Assembly: GCF_900109095.1 (NCBI RefSeq)
Contig: NZ_FNYZ01000018.1
Location: 1-64,000, forward strand
Source of the DNA: Sphingobium sp. AP50
GTDB taxonomy: Bacteria; Pseudomonadota; Alphaproteobacteria; Sphingomonadales; Sphingomonadaceae
Direction of reading: 5' to 3'
Length of the DNA: 64,000 nucleotides
Below, piece by piece: positions 15,344 through 24,376 of this stretch. The notes beneath the pieces were generated by a model. The model ran no database searches and was not told the DNA's origin. It was given only the letters and a program-made list of their open reading frames with translations. The translations under genes and the position numbers were made by a program. Each line of letters opens with the position of its first letter. Within the stretch, counting starts at the first letter, position 1.

Positions 15344-17974
15344 TCAATATTTCACGCGAACTCCAAGCTGAAGCAATCGACCCAAGGGAGAGGCGTAGGT
15401 CGGCTGATTCTGTACGGTCAGACCGTTGCTTGAAATGAGTTGCGGGGGATCACGGTCGAAAAGGTTAATAGCTGACAACTGAAGCTCGATTCCGCTGTCG
15501 GCACGACCGAGCTTAACCAGTTCATAATTCAACGTCGCATCAACAGTCGTCCATCCCTTGACCCGCTGAACCGGCGTCGCAGATGGGTTGTTGTACGGGC
15601 CTATATAGTTGATGAAAAGGTTGCCGTTGAATGGTCCCGCTTGAGCACCGAGGTTGCCCCGCAAACGCCAGCGCGGATTGGCGAGCTTCAGATTATCGAC
15701 GAACACGCCGCCAGGAGCCGCCTGGGTCTCGTTATTCAGATAATAGCTGCCATTAATGCCAATCCGGCCTTCGACAGAGCCAAGCCGCTTGTCATAGTTC
15801 ATCTGGAAATCGAGACCCGACACATTTTGGGCGCCCAGATTGTTACGACGCAGATCAATGAGCACGTTGGTGGTGCCGGGCGCGTAAAGGGTACCCTCCA
15901 CCCGCATGCTGCCAATGGCCGAGGCAATTTGGGTGTCAGTCGGATTGAGGACATAGAATTGGGATAGCGCGGAATTGGTGAACGCACCCGACGCGATCGT
16001 GATAAGATTTTTATACTTGATGTTGAAGTATGTGACGCTGGCACGGAAGCCGGGCAAAGCGGCTGGCTTCAAGTCAGCACCCAGAGAATAGGTCGTTGCC
16101 TTTTCGGCCTGCAGGTTGGGGTTGCCACCAGCAAGATATACTACGTTATACTGCTGAACCGGCGACACTGGCGTGAAGAAATTGGGCGAGTAACCTGTAA
16201 AGGTCTGAGCACGGCTATCAACAGCCTGCAGGTCGGCCAGGCTGGGCGCATGGAACGACTTGCTGAAGTTACCGCGGAAGGTCAGGCCCTCGACCGGTTC
16301 CCACTCAGCGCCAACCTTAGGATTGGTCGAACTACCAAAATCATTATAACTGTCGTGACGCAACGAAGCGGTGAGAACCAGGCGCCGAAGACCGGTGGTC
16401 GCATTGTCATCACCAAAGATCGGTACAAAGATTTCGCCATAGGCTGACTTTACTGTACGATCTGCTTGAGCAGTAATCACCGTCGGCGCCGAAGCACGCC
16501 CGACCAGATTAATGCCATCGTACGTCTCGCCCCGGATTTCTGCACCTAATGCTACTCGCAGATCACCGCCTGGCAGCGTGAATAGCTTGCCATCGACAGT
16601 GCCGACGACCTGGTAGAGCTCCTGCTTGGACCCTGGGTTGTTGATATAGTCGAAGATCGACGCGAGTGTTGCCGCGCTGGTTTGACCGGTAAATGGATCA
16701 AAGGCTGTACTGGTCGTAGTCCCGGCTGCGGCGGCCGATAGCGCGGTCTCATTAATGCCTTCCTGCCGGACTTTCGTATCGCTATAACCCCAGTTGGCAA
16801 AGACACGAGCGTGCCAATTGTCAGTGAGATTGATGTCTGCGCCACCACTGACGCCGAAATATTCGACCTTCTGATAGTCGTGGCGGAAGCGCCCAAGCTC
16901 GTTACGAAACGAATATAGCACCGTTTCCGAGGTAGAACCAGCCACCGGGCTGCGAAAGAAGGGATTGGACGATGTGATCGTGAACGCGGAAGGCGTTACC
17001 TGCTGCGCACGGAGATCGGTCTCGATGTGACCATAATTTGCGTCGATAAATAGATCGACATCGTCAGTGACACGGTGATGGAAATTCGCAATTCCCGACC
17101 AGCGCTTGGACTTAGGAATGATGTCTGTATCGTCGGTGTTGTCGTAGAGTGATGGACCAGTCGTGAACCCAGTGCCGTTCCATGCATAGGGCTGGCCGGC
17201 CACATTGACCGTTGGGGGATTGTTGTTTTGCGACCGGGCATCGACCCCGCCGAACGGGCGGAAGTCGTTTGTAACAAAATCGCGCTCGTCACCCAGAAGC
17301 GCGTTGTTTTCGGTATACTGCACGCCGAATAGGAGCGAGCCGCCTTCCCATGTTTTGCCGGCTACCACACTGGCTGTCTTTTGGTCATAACCATCTGCAA
17401 ACGCGTAATTGGCGGTAGCATCAATGCCATCCAGGTCGCGACGCAGAATGAAATTCAACACGCCTGCGACTGCATCAGAACCATAGGTCGATGACGCGCC
17501 ATCCGTCAGGACTTCCACGCGCGAAAGAGCAGCGAAGGGAATGGCGGACGGGTCTGCAACTGTGCCGATCGTACCCACGCCAACGAGACGGTGACCATTA
17601 ACAAGACTAAGCGTAGCGCTCGAGGGCAAACCGCGCAGCGATGGGGCTGTCGTGGGATTGGAGCCGCCCGCCGTATTGACCGGCACCGAGGAGAAGCTGT
17701 TCAACTGAGGTATGGTTGCAAGGAGCGATGAAGTCGACTGCGCGCCAGTTGCGCGGATCTGCTCTTCATTCAATTGCACAAGCTGCGAACCAACGGGCGC
17801 TACGCCGCGGATGCTGGTGCCCGTAACGACGATTTCCTCAATCGGCTGGTCATCAGGCTGCGGCGTAGCATCTTGCGCCATAGCGATGCATGATACTGAA
17901 CACGTCATCACTGCAGCAACAGCAAGTGTCGCGCGACTGACGGATACCGACAAAATATTAGAACGCGGAATCAT
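15344..17974 (-). CDS. TonB-dependent receptor (rhamnoside uptake)
   Basis: An 876-residue outer-membrane receptor of the large sphingomonad type. A signal peptide ends ...SCIAMAQDA, followed by a TonB box-like stretch (PIEEIVVTGTSIRG), a plug domain (SLRGLPSSATLSLVNGHRLVG then ALSRVEVLTDGASSTYGSDA), and a beta-barrel ending in an aromatic-rich C-terminus (LGRLLQLGVRVKY). Start 17974 is chosen because GGGAGAGAGG precedes it and the signal peptide begins there; an upstream in-frame start adds 31 implausible residues. Position between the AraC gene and the glycosidases suggests it imports the rhamnosylated substrate. The actual ligand (flavonoid glycoside, pectin or ulvan fragment, saponin) is not readable from sequence. 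Confidence 0.9.
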   Translation of the reverse strand: MIPRSNILSVSVSRATLAVAAVMTCSVSCIAMAQDATPQPDDQPIEEIVVTGTSIRGVAPVGSQLVQLNEEQIRATGAQSTSSLLATIPQLNSFSSVPVNTAGGSNPTTAPSLRGLPSSATLSLVNGHRLVGVGTIGTVADPSAIPFAALSRVEVLTDGASSTYGSDAVAGVLNFILRRDLDGIDATANYAFADGYDQKTASVVAGKTWEGGSLLFGVQYTENNALLGDERDFVTNDFRPFGGVDARSQNNNPPTVNVAGQPYAWNGTGFTTGPSLYDNTDDTDIIPKSKRWSGIANFHHRVTDDVDLFIDANYGHIETDLRAQQVTPSAFTITSSNPFFRSPVAGSTSETVLYSFRNELGRFRHDYQKVEYFGVSGGADINLTDNWHARVFANWGYSDTKVRQEGINETALSAAAAGTTTSTAFDPFTGQTSAATLASIFDYINNPGSKQELYQVVGTVDGKLFTLPGGDLRVALGAEIRGETYDGINLVGRASAPTVITAQADRTVKSAYGEIFVPIFGDDNATTGLRRLVLTASLRHDSYNDFGSSTNPKVGAEWEPVEGLTFRGNFSKSFHAPSLADLQAVDSRAQTFTGYSPNFFTPVSPVQQYNVVYLAGGNPNLQAEKATTYSLGADLKPAALPGFRASVTYFNIKYKNLITIASGAFTNSALSQFYVLNPTDTQIASAIGSMRVEGTLYAPGTTNVLIDLRRNNLGAQNVSGLDFQMNYDKRLGSVEGRIGINGSYYLNNETQAAPGGVFVDNLKLANPRWRLRGNLGAQAGPFNGNLFINYIGPYNNPSATPVQRVKGWTTVDATLNYELVKLGRADSGIELQLSAINLFDRDPPQLISSNGLTVQNQPTYASPLGRLLQLGVRVKY

Positions 17975-18231
17975 GAACCTCTCTCCCAACCAATCAGCCT
18001 GATTAATGCACAGGTCCAAAGGCGTGCCGACTGATCGGCAAAACCTAATCCCTTTGGCCACAGCCATTGCTGCGGCCGATCCTGCACATTTGCAGCTCAG
18101 TGCCGAGGTGAACCGTGCGATGGCTATGCCGTATCGCCGGTTCTTGTGTCTGCCTGTTCGAATTAGCGGAGAATAAAGCTGTTCCGCTACAAGGCTTTTT
18201 CCGACCGACTAGCAGTTTTTTTCCGACGCTT

Positions 18232-19155
18232 CTAAGCCGCGAATCGCGAAGCCCAGTCATCTGCTTCCCGAGCGCCGATATGGCCGAGAGTTCTCATTTT
18301 ACGGCGATATTCAGTCGGGGACAAACCCTTCATCTCCATGAAATGGCGGTCGAAGTGCGAGGAATGCTGGTAGCCGCAGTCGAGCCCGACATTTGTGATA
18401 GTGGCATCAGTATGCACGAGAAGTCGACAGGCCTCCGTGATCCGGGCTAACTTCACCATGCTTCCGAAAGTACGTCCAGTGTTTGCACGGATGAACTTGC
18501 TGAAAGCTACCGCAGTCATCCCAATCTTCTGGGCTATTTCAGCTTGAGAGACAACGCCACGGAAGCGCGTATCGATATAGTGCTGGACTTGATTCAGCCG
18601 CTCGATAAGTCGCTGATCGACGACGACATTACGGCGATATTCAGGCGTGATAAGCTTCGTACGCGGCAGATGCGTCAAAGCTTCAAGTATCTCGGCAAGC
18701 TTGAGCAAGCGCGCCATTCCTGAAAGAGCGAGAAGCCTTCTCATATGATCACCCACCAAGTCGTGGGCCGCTGGGGCAAAGATCACTGCCATCCGAGCGT
18801 CTTCGATCAGAGACTTGATGTCAGCCGCCTCAGGGATCTCGAGAAACCCTTCTCCAAGGCATTGGAGATCAAACTGGACGGTGATATGCTCTGCACCAAT
18901 ACCATCGGGACCAGCTGTGTCATTGCGCGAACAATGCGGCAGATCAGGTCCGTAAAGGACGACCTCATTAGGTACGTAGGGCTGGATGCAATCGCCGACA
19001 TAGCGTGTTCCTCGACTGCGCATGACCCAACTCAGTTCAAACTGAGGATGGAAATGCCAAGGATGTTGTGTGGAGAGGTCATCGCAGATCCGGTGCACGC
19101 AACGGAATGAGCTTCCGTCATCGGCAACAACCCGTTCATATTGTGGATCCTGCAT
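18232..19155 (-). CDS. AraC-family regulator of the rhamnoside locus
   Basis: About 307 residues. The N-terminal half is cupin-like (QHPWHFHPQFELSWVMRS, then YVPNEVVLYGPDLPHC) and should bind the effector. The C-terminal ~100 residues form the double helix-turn-helix domain (SQAEIAQKIGMTAVAFSKFI, then TNVGLDCGYQHSSHFDRHF and MKGLSPTEYRRK). I take the ATG at 19155, preceded by GGAGGGAGAGG; an ATG five codons earlier overlaps that site. It lies between the rhamnose dehydrogenase and receptor genes on the same strand, so it is the natural local activator, probably responding to rhamnose or an oxidation product. Effector not proven. Confidence 0.88.
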   Translation of the reverse strand: MQDPQYERVVADDGSSFRCVHRICDDLSTQHPWHFHPQFELSWVMRSRGTRYVGDCIQPYVPNEVVLYGPDLPHCSRNDTAGPDGIGAEHITVQFDLQCLGEGFLEIPEAADIKSLIEDARMAVIFAPAAHDLVGDHMRRLLALSGMARLLKLAEILEALTHLPRTKLITPEYRRNVVVDQRLIERLNQVQHYIDTRFRGVVSQAEIAQKIGMTAVAFSKFIRANTGRTFGSMVKLARITEACRLLVHTDATITNVGLDCGYQHSSHFDRHFMEMKGLSPTEYRRKMRTLGHIGAREADDWASRFAA

Positions 19156-19295
19156 AACCTCTCCCTCCATTTCCCCTTTTGTTATTGAGGGGATTTACAC
19201 GTCCACGCCTAGCGACACTAGTGTCGCCTCCTGCGCAAGGAAGCCTTTGCGCCACGCTGCGACCAAAATATCACAGCGCGTCCAAACCGCTTTCG

Positions 19296-20060
19296 TCACT
19301 GCAAATTTACATACATCCCGCCATCGACCAGCAGTGCAGCACCCGTAACGTAAGCAGCCATGTCCGAAGCGAGGAAGACAATTGGACCGGCAAGATCCTC
19401 TGGCTGACCAAGTCGGCCAAGAGGTGTGCGCGCCTCCATATATTCCCGCTTCTCGGCATCTTTTAGGTCATCCTTATTAATCTCAGTCAGGATGGTGCCC
19501 GGCAAAACGCTGTTGCATCGAATTCCAAACTTGCCGAGCGCAATAGCTGTTGATTGCATCAGAGAATGCACGCCCGCTTTTGTCGGCGTATAATGCGTCT
19601 GATACTCTCCGCCGACTAGGGCGGAAATGGAGGAAACAGCGACGATCGACCCGCCATGCCCCTGTTTGACCATTTGCTGGGCGGCCGCCTGAACCATGAA
19701 ATAGGCACCATGCAAGTTCACCTGAAACGTTTGCTCCACTACCTCAAGCGGAATGTCGAGAAAAGCATGGAATGGGCAGATGCCCGCATTGCTGATCATC
19801 ACGTCGACCTTGCCAAAGGTTTCCACCGCTTTTGCAACGAACTCTTGTGCAGTCTGCGGATCGGATACGTCGCCTTTTACCGCAATCGCCGTCCGGCCAA
19901 GCTCCTTTATGGCCTCGGTACAACTGTGCGCTGCATCATCTGCATGGAGATAGTTAATAGCCACGTCAGCGCCATGCCGAGCGGCACCTATGGCTGCGGC
20001 TCTACCAATCCCCGTAGAAGCGCCTGTTACCAAGACTGTCTTACCCTCAAGCAATTTCAT
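19296..20060 (-). CDS. LRA1: L-rhamnose 1-dehydrogenase (SDR)
   Basis: A 254-residue short-chain dehydrogenase oxidising L-rhamnose to L-rhamnono-lactone with NAD(P)+, the first step of the non-phosphorylated pathway. Cofactor motif TGASTGIG sits at 12-19, NAGIC follows, and the catalytic set is Ser in VSSISALVGG plus Tyr and Lys in HYTPTKAGV. ICPFHAFLDIP, GIRCNSVLPGTILTEINKDD and the ending LLVDGGMYVNLQ agree closely with the known bacterial rhamnose dehydrogenase as I remember it. The ATG at 20060 begins the Rossmann fold; the longer open frame upstream adds 39 unlikely residues. It is divergent from the other pathway genes and shares a 394-base intergenic region with them. Confidence 0.85.
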   Translation of the reverse strand: MKLLEGKTVLVTGASTGIGRAAAIGAARHGADVAINYLHADDAAHSCTEAIKELGRTAIAVKGDVSDPQTAQEFVAKAVETFGKVDVMISNAGICPFHAFLDIPLEVVEQTFQVNLHGAYFMVQAAAQQMVKQGHGGSIVAVSSISALVGGEYQTHYTPTKAGVHSLMQSTAIALGKFGIRCNSVLPGTILTEINKDDLKDAEKREYMEARTPLGRLGQPEDLAGPIVFLASDMAAYVTGAALLVDGGMYVNLQ

Positions 20061-20454
20061 CGAATTTATGTCCTCCCGCCTGCCCAAGCAGGTCACCGTA
20101 ATGCGCGCGGCCAAACATGAACGCCGCTGTTGATATGGAAGCCGTACTGAAAGCGAGAACGGGTGAATGGACCTCAATCATTAGGTCGAACTGCCGCAAC
20201 AGCTTTTCAGCAAGTACAAAATAGGTGGGATCAACCATCCCCTCAAATCAGCATTTGACGTTACAAATCTCATCTAATAACACTCTATCCCACAAAATGA
20301 GAAAAACAAGGGTGAAGGAGAGGGACAGCACGATTCTTCCGATCATGCCACCGCCCACGCCACCCCGACGTTATCGCCATTTTGGCCATATTTTGAAAGT
20401 TTCCGCCGTACGTTCCCACATATTGGACGTCGGCGCCATTCAGGGAGTGTGTGC
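20061..20454. promoter_or_regulatory. Divergent promoter region of the rhamnose pathway
   Basis: These 394 bases separate the dehydrogenase (leftward) and the dehydratase operon (rightward) and must contain both promoters. The central part around 20250-20300 is AT-rich compared with its surroundings. No operator can be assigned by eye; the AraC product is the obvious candidate binder. Short open frames here show no coding character. Confidence 0.5.
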
Positions 20455-21648
20455 GTGCCGATCGTGACCTTGCCGAAAATCAAGCATGTGCGGGCCTTCA
20501 CCGTGCGCGGTGGCGGTGCTGACTATCATGACCAGGGCGAAGGCCACTGGATCGACGATCATATCGCGACCCCGATGTCGAAATATCCGGAATATCGTCA
20601 GTCGCGCCAGAGCTTCGGCATCAACGTGCTGGGCACCCTGGTGGTGGAGATCGAGGCGGAGGACGGCACCGTCGGATTCGCGGTCACAACCGGCGGCGAA
20701 CCGGCCGCCTATATCGTGGAAAAGCATCTGGCCCGCTTCCTCGAAGGGCGCGCGCCGACCGATTATGAGAAGATCTGGGACCAGATGTATTTCTCGACCC
20801 AATATTATGGGCGCAAGGGGCTGGTCATAAACGCGATTTCCGGCGTCGATCTGGCGCTCTGGGACTTGCTGGGCAAATTACGGCAGGAACCGGTCTATCA
20901 TCTGCTGGGCGGCGCGGTGCGCGACGAACTGCAATTCTACGCCACTGGCGCACGTCCGGATAAGGCCAGGGAATTCGGCTTCATCGGCGGCAAGATGGCG
21001 CTGCACCATGGCCCGGCCGAAGGTGTCGAGGGCCTCAAGAAGAACATCGCCGAACTGGCCGACATGCGCTCGAAGGTGGGCGATGATTTCTGGCTGATGT
21101 GGGATTGCTGGATGGGGCTTGACGTCGACAATGCCACCCGTCTCGCCATCGCCGCGCATGAGCTTGGCCTCAAATGGATCGAGGAGGCGATCAGCCCGGA
21201 CGATTATTGGGGCTATCAACAGCTCAAGCGCAACGTGCCCAAGGGCATGCTCGTCACTACCGGCGAGCATGAAGCCACCCGCTGGGGCTTCCGCATGCTG
21301 CTGGAAATGGACTGCTGCGACATCATCCAGCCCGACGTCGGCTGGTGCGGCGGCGTCACCGAACTCCTGAAGATCAGCGCGCTGGCCGACGCCCATGGCA
21401 AGATGGTCGTGCCGCATGGCTCGTCCGTTTACAGCTATCATTTCGTCATCACCCGCCACAATTCGCCCTTCGCCGAATTCCTGATGATGCATCCGGGTCC
21501 AACGGAGGTGGTGCCGATGTTCCATCCGCAATTGCTGGGCGAGCCGGTGCCGGAAAATGGCCGGATGAAGGTGACCGCGCTCGACAAGCCGGGCTTCGGC
21601 GTGGACCTCAACCCCGACATCACGATGCACCGCCCCTATACCCATTGA
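20455..21648 (+). CDS. rhmD: L-rhamnonate dehydratase
   Basis: About 397 residues, an enolase-superfamily enzyme converting L-rhamnonate to 2-keto-3-deoxy-L-rhamnonate. It matches RhmD in detail: [70 protein letters not shown] and [15 protein letters not shown]. The metal ligands are the Asp of [10 protein letters not shown] and the Glu of [10 protein letters not shown] and [11 protein letters not shown]; the active-site His is in [12 protein letters not shown]. Start is GTG: the one at 20455 sits 7 bases after AGGGAG and is preferred to the GTG at 20449. First gene of a five-gene plus-strand operon. Confidence 0.93.
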   Translation: MPIVTLPKIKHVRAFTVRGGGADYHDQGEGHWIDDHIATPMSKYPEYRQSRQSFGINVLGTLVVEIEAEDGTVGFAVTTGGEPAAYIVEKHLARFLEGRAPTDYEKIWDQMYFSTQYYGRKGLVINAISGVDLALWDLLGKLRQEPVYHLLGGAVRDELQFYATGARPDKAREFGFIGGKMALHHGPAEGVEGLKKNIAELADMRSKVGDDFWLMWDCWMGLDVDNATRLAIAAHELGLKWIEEAISPDDYWGYQQLKRNVPKGMLVTTGEHEATRWGFRMLLEMDCCDIIQPDVGWCGGVTELLKISALADAHGKMVVPHGSSVYSYHFVITRHNSPFAEFLMMHPGPTEVVPMFHPQLLGEPVPENGRMKVTALDKPGFGVDLNPDITMHRPYTH

Positions 21649-21669
21649 TCTGACAGAGAGACTGACCCC

Positions 21670-22527
21670 ATGAAATTCGTTCGTTTCGGCCAGCGTGGCC
21701 AGGAAAAGCCCGGCGTCATCGACAGCGACGGCAACATCCGTGACCTGTCGGCTGTGATCCCAGAACTGACCGTCGCCACTCTCGCCACCGCGCAGGCGGC
21801 CGACATCGCTTCGCTTCCGATCGTGGAAGGCGAACCGCGTTACGGCGTGCCGGTCAAGGGCATCGGCAAGATCGTCGCCATCGGCCTCAATTATGAGGAT
21901 CATGCGATCGAATCGAACTTGCCCATCCCGACAGAACCGATGATGTTCATGAAGGCGCTGTCCTCGCTGAACGGCCCGAACGACGAAGTCGTGCTGCCGA
22001 AAAACAGCACCCATGGCGACTGGGAAGTCGAACTGGGCGTTATCATCGGGCAAACCTGCCGCTTCGTCAGTGAAGAGGACGCCCTGTCGAAGGTCGCGGG
22101 CTATACCCTCGTCAACGACGTGTCCGAACGTTTCAACCAGAAGCAGCGCGGCACCCAATGGAGCAAGGGCAAGGGGCATGACACCTTCTGCCCGGTCGGC
22201 CCGTGGCTGGTGACGCCCGATGAAGTCGGCGATCCGCACAATCTTAACATGTATCTGAACGTCAATGGCGAACGGATGCAGACCGGCAACACGAAGACGA
22301 TGATCTTCAACGTCGCCCAGCTCATCTCCTATGTCAGCGAATATATCACCCTCTATCCGGGCGACCTGATGATCACCGGCACGCCGCCGGGCGTGGGGGA
22401 AGGCAAGAAGCCCAGCGCCATCTACCTCAAGGCCGGTGACGTCATGGAACTGGGCATCGAAAAGCTGGGCGTCCAGACGCAGGCCGTGTCGCAATGGCGT
22501 CATTTGGGTGATGAGGTGCTGGGATGA
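21670..22527 (+). CDS. LRA6: 2,4-diketo-3-deoxy-L-rhamnonate hydrolase (FAH family)
   Basis: A 285-residue fumarylacetoacetate-hydrolase-family enzyme. Family marks are GLNYEDHAIESN, FMKALSSLNGPND, the metal-binding acidic set in DWEVELGVIIG, VNDVSERFNQ and PGDLMITGTPPGVGEG. In the Sphingomonas rhamnose pathway such an enzyme cleaves the diketo acid to pyruvate and L-lactate, and the neighbouring dehydrogenase and dehydratase fix that role here. The gene follows the dehydratase by 21 bases with GAGAGACTG upstream, and its stop overlaps the next start (ATGA at 22524-22527). Confidence 0.88.
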   Translation: MKFVRFGQRGQEKPGVIDSDGNIRDLSAVIPELTVATLATAQAADIASLPIVEGEPRYGVPVKGIGKIVAIGLNYEDHAIESNLPIPTEPMMFMKALSSLNGPNDEVVLPKNSTHGDWEVELGVIIGQTCRFVSEEDALSKVAGYTLVNDVSERFNQKQRGTQWSKGKGHDTFCPVGPWLVTPDEVGDPHNLNMYLNVNGERMQTGNTKTMIFNVAQLISYVSEYITLYPGDLMITGTPPGVGEGKKPSAIYLKAGDVMELGIEKLGVQTQAVSQWRHLGDEVLG

Positions 22528-23273
22528 GCGTCTATGCCGGCCGTTTCGCGGGCCGTAACGCGATCATCACCGGCGGCGCGTCGGGCCTTGGCAAGCAGGT
22601 CGCCGCGCGCATCGTCGCCGAAGGCGGTCAGGTGGCGCTGTGGGATCTCAATCCCGATGCGCTCGCCGCCACCAGGAATGAAGTCGGCGCGGCCCATGTC
22701 GTCGCGCTAGACGTGTCGGACTATGCAGCCGTCGCCGCCGCCGCGAAGGAAACGGCCGCAGCCCTTGGCAAGGTCGATATCCTGATCTGCTCCGCGGGCA
22801 TCACCGGTGCCACGGCCACGGTGTGGGACTATCCGGTGGACAGCTTCCAGCGGGTTATCGACATCAACCTCAACGGCCTCTTCTACTGCAACCGCGAAGT
22901 CGCGCCCTTCCTGCTTGAAAATGGTTATGGCCGGATCGTCAACCTGGCCTCTGTCGCAGGCAAGGAAGGCAATCCCAACGCCAGCGCCTATAGCGCGAGC
23001 AAGGCTGGCGTGATCGGTTTCACCAAGAGCCTTGGCAAGGAACTGGCCGGCAAGGGCGTCATCGCCAACGCGCTGACCCCCGCGACCTTCGAAAGCCCGA
23101 TCCTGGCGCAACTTCCGCAGAGCCAGGTCGATTATATGCGCTCGAAAATCCCGATGGGCCGCCTTGGCCTCATTGAGGAATCGGCCGCCATGGTCTGCTT
23201 CATGGCCAGCGAGGAATGCAGCTTCACCACCGCCTCCACCTTCGACACGTCGGGCGGACGCACCACCTTCTGA
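22524..23273 (+). CDS. LRA5: 2-keto-3-deoxy-L-rhamnonate dehydrogenase (SDR)
   Basis: A 249-residue short-chain dehydrogenase. Cofactor motif TGGASGLGKQ is near residue 16, CSAGITGATATVWD follows, and the catalytic Ser/Tyr/Lys lie in NLASVAGKEGNPNASAYSASKAG. In this gene order it is expected to oxidise the 4-hydroxyl of 2-keto-3-deoxy-L-rhamnonate to the diketo acid used by the preceding hydrolase; this replaces the aldolase of other pathways. Start overlaps the hydrolase stop, so expression is coupled. The SDR fold alone would not distinguish it from other sugar-acid dehydrogenases; context does. Confidence 0.85.
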   Translation: MSVYAGRFAGRNAIITGGASGLGKQVAARIVAEGGQVALWDLNPDALAATRNEVGAAHVVALDVSDYAAVAAAAKETAAALGKVDILICSAGITGATATVWDYPVDSFQRVIDINLNGLFYCNREVAPFLLENGYGRIVNLASVAGKEGNPNASAYSASKAGVIGFTKSLGKELAGKGVIANALTPATFESPILAQLPQSQVDYMRSKIPMGRLGLIEESAAMVCFMASEECSFTTASTFDTSGGRTTF

Positions 23274-23335
23274 TCAAAGTTGCGCGGCGCGACCGGCCAG
23301 CAAGAGCCGGAGCGCCGCATTTTTCCCGGAGAGCG

Positions 23336-24376
23336 ATGTCCTTGACGCCCACCCATGATCGCCGCGCGCTGCTGACCGGATTGCTCGGTTCGGCCTGCGC
23401 CATGGGCATGGGGGGCATCGCTCCGGCCAATAATATGAAGTCGCGCCCTCAGCGCCTTTCACCGGAGAGGTCCATGATCCCCTTTGTCGATGCCCATATC
23501 CATCTGTGGGATCTGAACCACATCCGCTACGACTGGCTCAGCCCGCCATTCTCGGACGATGGCCCCAATGGCAGCGTCGAATCCATCGCCCATGATTATG
23601 GCGTCGCGCAGTATCGCGCCGACCTGGCCCGCTGGAATGTCGTGGGTGCGGTCCATGTCGATGCCGGCGCGGCCGCCGACAGCGCGCTGCGCGAAACCCA
23701 GTGGCTCGATGGCCTCGCCGCCATTGACGGCCTGCCCACCGGCCTCGTCGCCTTCGCCGCGCTCAATGACCCCGACATCGACACGCTGCTGGCGGCGCAG
23801 GCCGCACATCCCCGCGTCAAGGGCATCCGCCATATCGTCAACTGGCATCCCGAACCGAAGCGTACCTATGGCCCGGTCGACCTGACGCTCGACCCGCAAT
23901 GGCAGGCCGGCTATGCCCTGCTCGCCAGACACGGCCTCTCTTTCGACCTGCAATGCTATCCGGGCCAGATGCCGGGCCTCGCTCCCTTGATAGAGCGTCA
24001 CCCTGATATTCCGGTCATCCTCAATCACATGGGCATGCCGGTCCTAACCGACGCAGATGGTCTAAACGACTGGCGCAGGGGCATGAAGGCGCTTGCCGCC
24101 CTGCCCCATGTCGCGGTCAAGCTGTCGGGCATGGGCTTTATCCGTCGCGACTGGACGCTGGACAGCATCGCACCGCTGGTCCGCGAAACTATCGACCTGT
24201 TCGGCGCCGACCGCTGCGCCTTTGCCAGCGACACGCCGACCGACAAGCTGTTCGCCACGATCGATCAATACATGGAATCTTACCACGCCATCGTCGCGGA
24301 TTTCGCACAAAGCGATCGCCGCGCCCTGTTCGGCGGCAACGCCAATCGCCTCTATCGTCTGGGACTTGACCTATGA
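23336..24376 (+). CDS. LRA2: L-rhamnono-1,4-lactonase (amidohydrolase family)
   Basis: An amidohydrolase-2 family protein (COG3618 type) that opens the lactone made by the dehydrogenase. The metal site is visible: DAHIHLWDL near the start of the core, GIRHIVNWHPE, VILNHMGMPV and FASDTPTDKL. From the ATG at 23336 the protein has 346 residues and begins with DRRALLTGLLGSACAMGMGG, which looks like a twin-arginine signal. A second ATG at 23474, three bases after GGAGAGG, gives a 300-residue cytosolic enzyme beginning MIPFVDAHIH. Either or both may be used. Its stop overlaps the RhaT start (ATGA at 24373-24376). Confidence 0.82.
   Translation: MSLTPTHDRRALLTGLLGSACAMGMGGIAPANNMKSRPQRLSPERSMIPFVDAHIHLWDLNHIRYDWLSPPFSDDGPNGSVESIAHDYGVAQYRADLARWNVVGAVHVDAGAAADSALRETQWLDGLAAIDGLPTGLVAFAALNDPDIDTLLAAQAAHPRVKGIRHIVNWHPEPKRTYGPVDLTLDPQWQAGYALLARHGLSFDLQCYPGQMPGLAPLIERHPDIPVILNHMGMPVLTDADGLNDWRRGMKALAALPHVAVKLSGMGFIRRDWTLDSIAPLVRETIDLFGADRCAFASDTPTDKLFATIDQYMESYHAIVADFAQSDRRALFGGNANRLYRLGLDL

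Noticed and set aside
20878-22503. 541-codon minus-strand open frame antisense to the rhamnonate dehydratase and FAH genes
   Set aside because: It is long only because GC-rich codons on the plus strand avoid stops on the other strand; the plus-strand proteins are unmistakable and the antisense product has repetitive His/Asp-rich composition without motifs.
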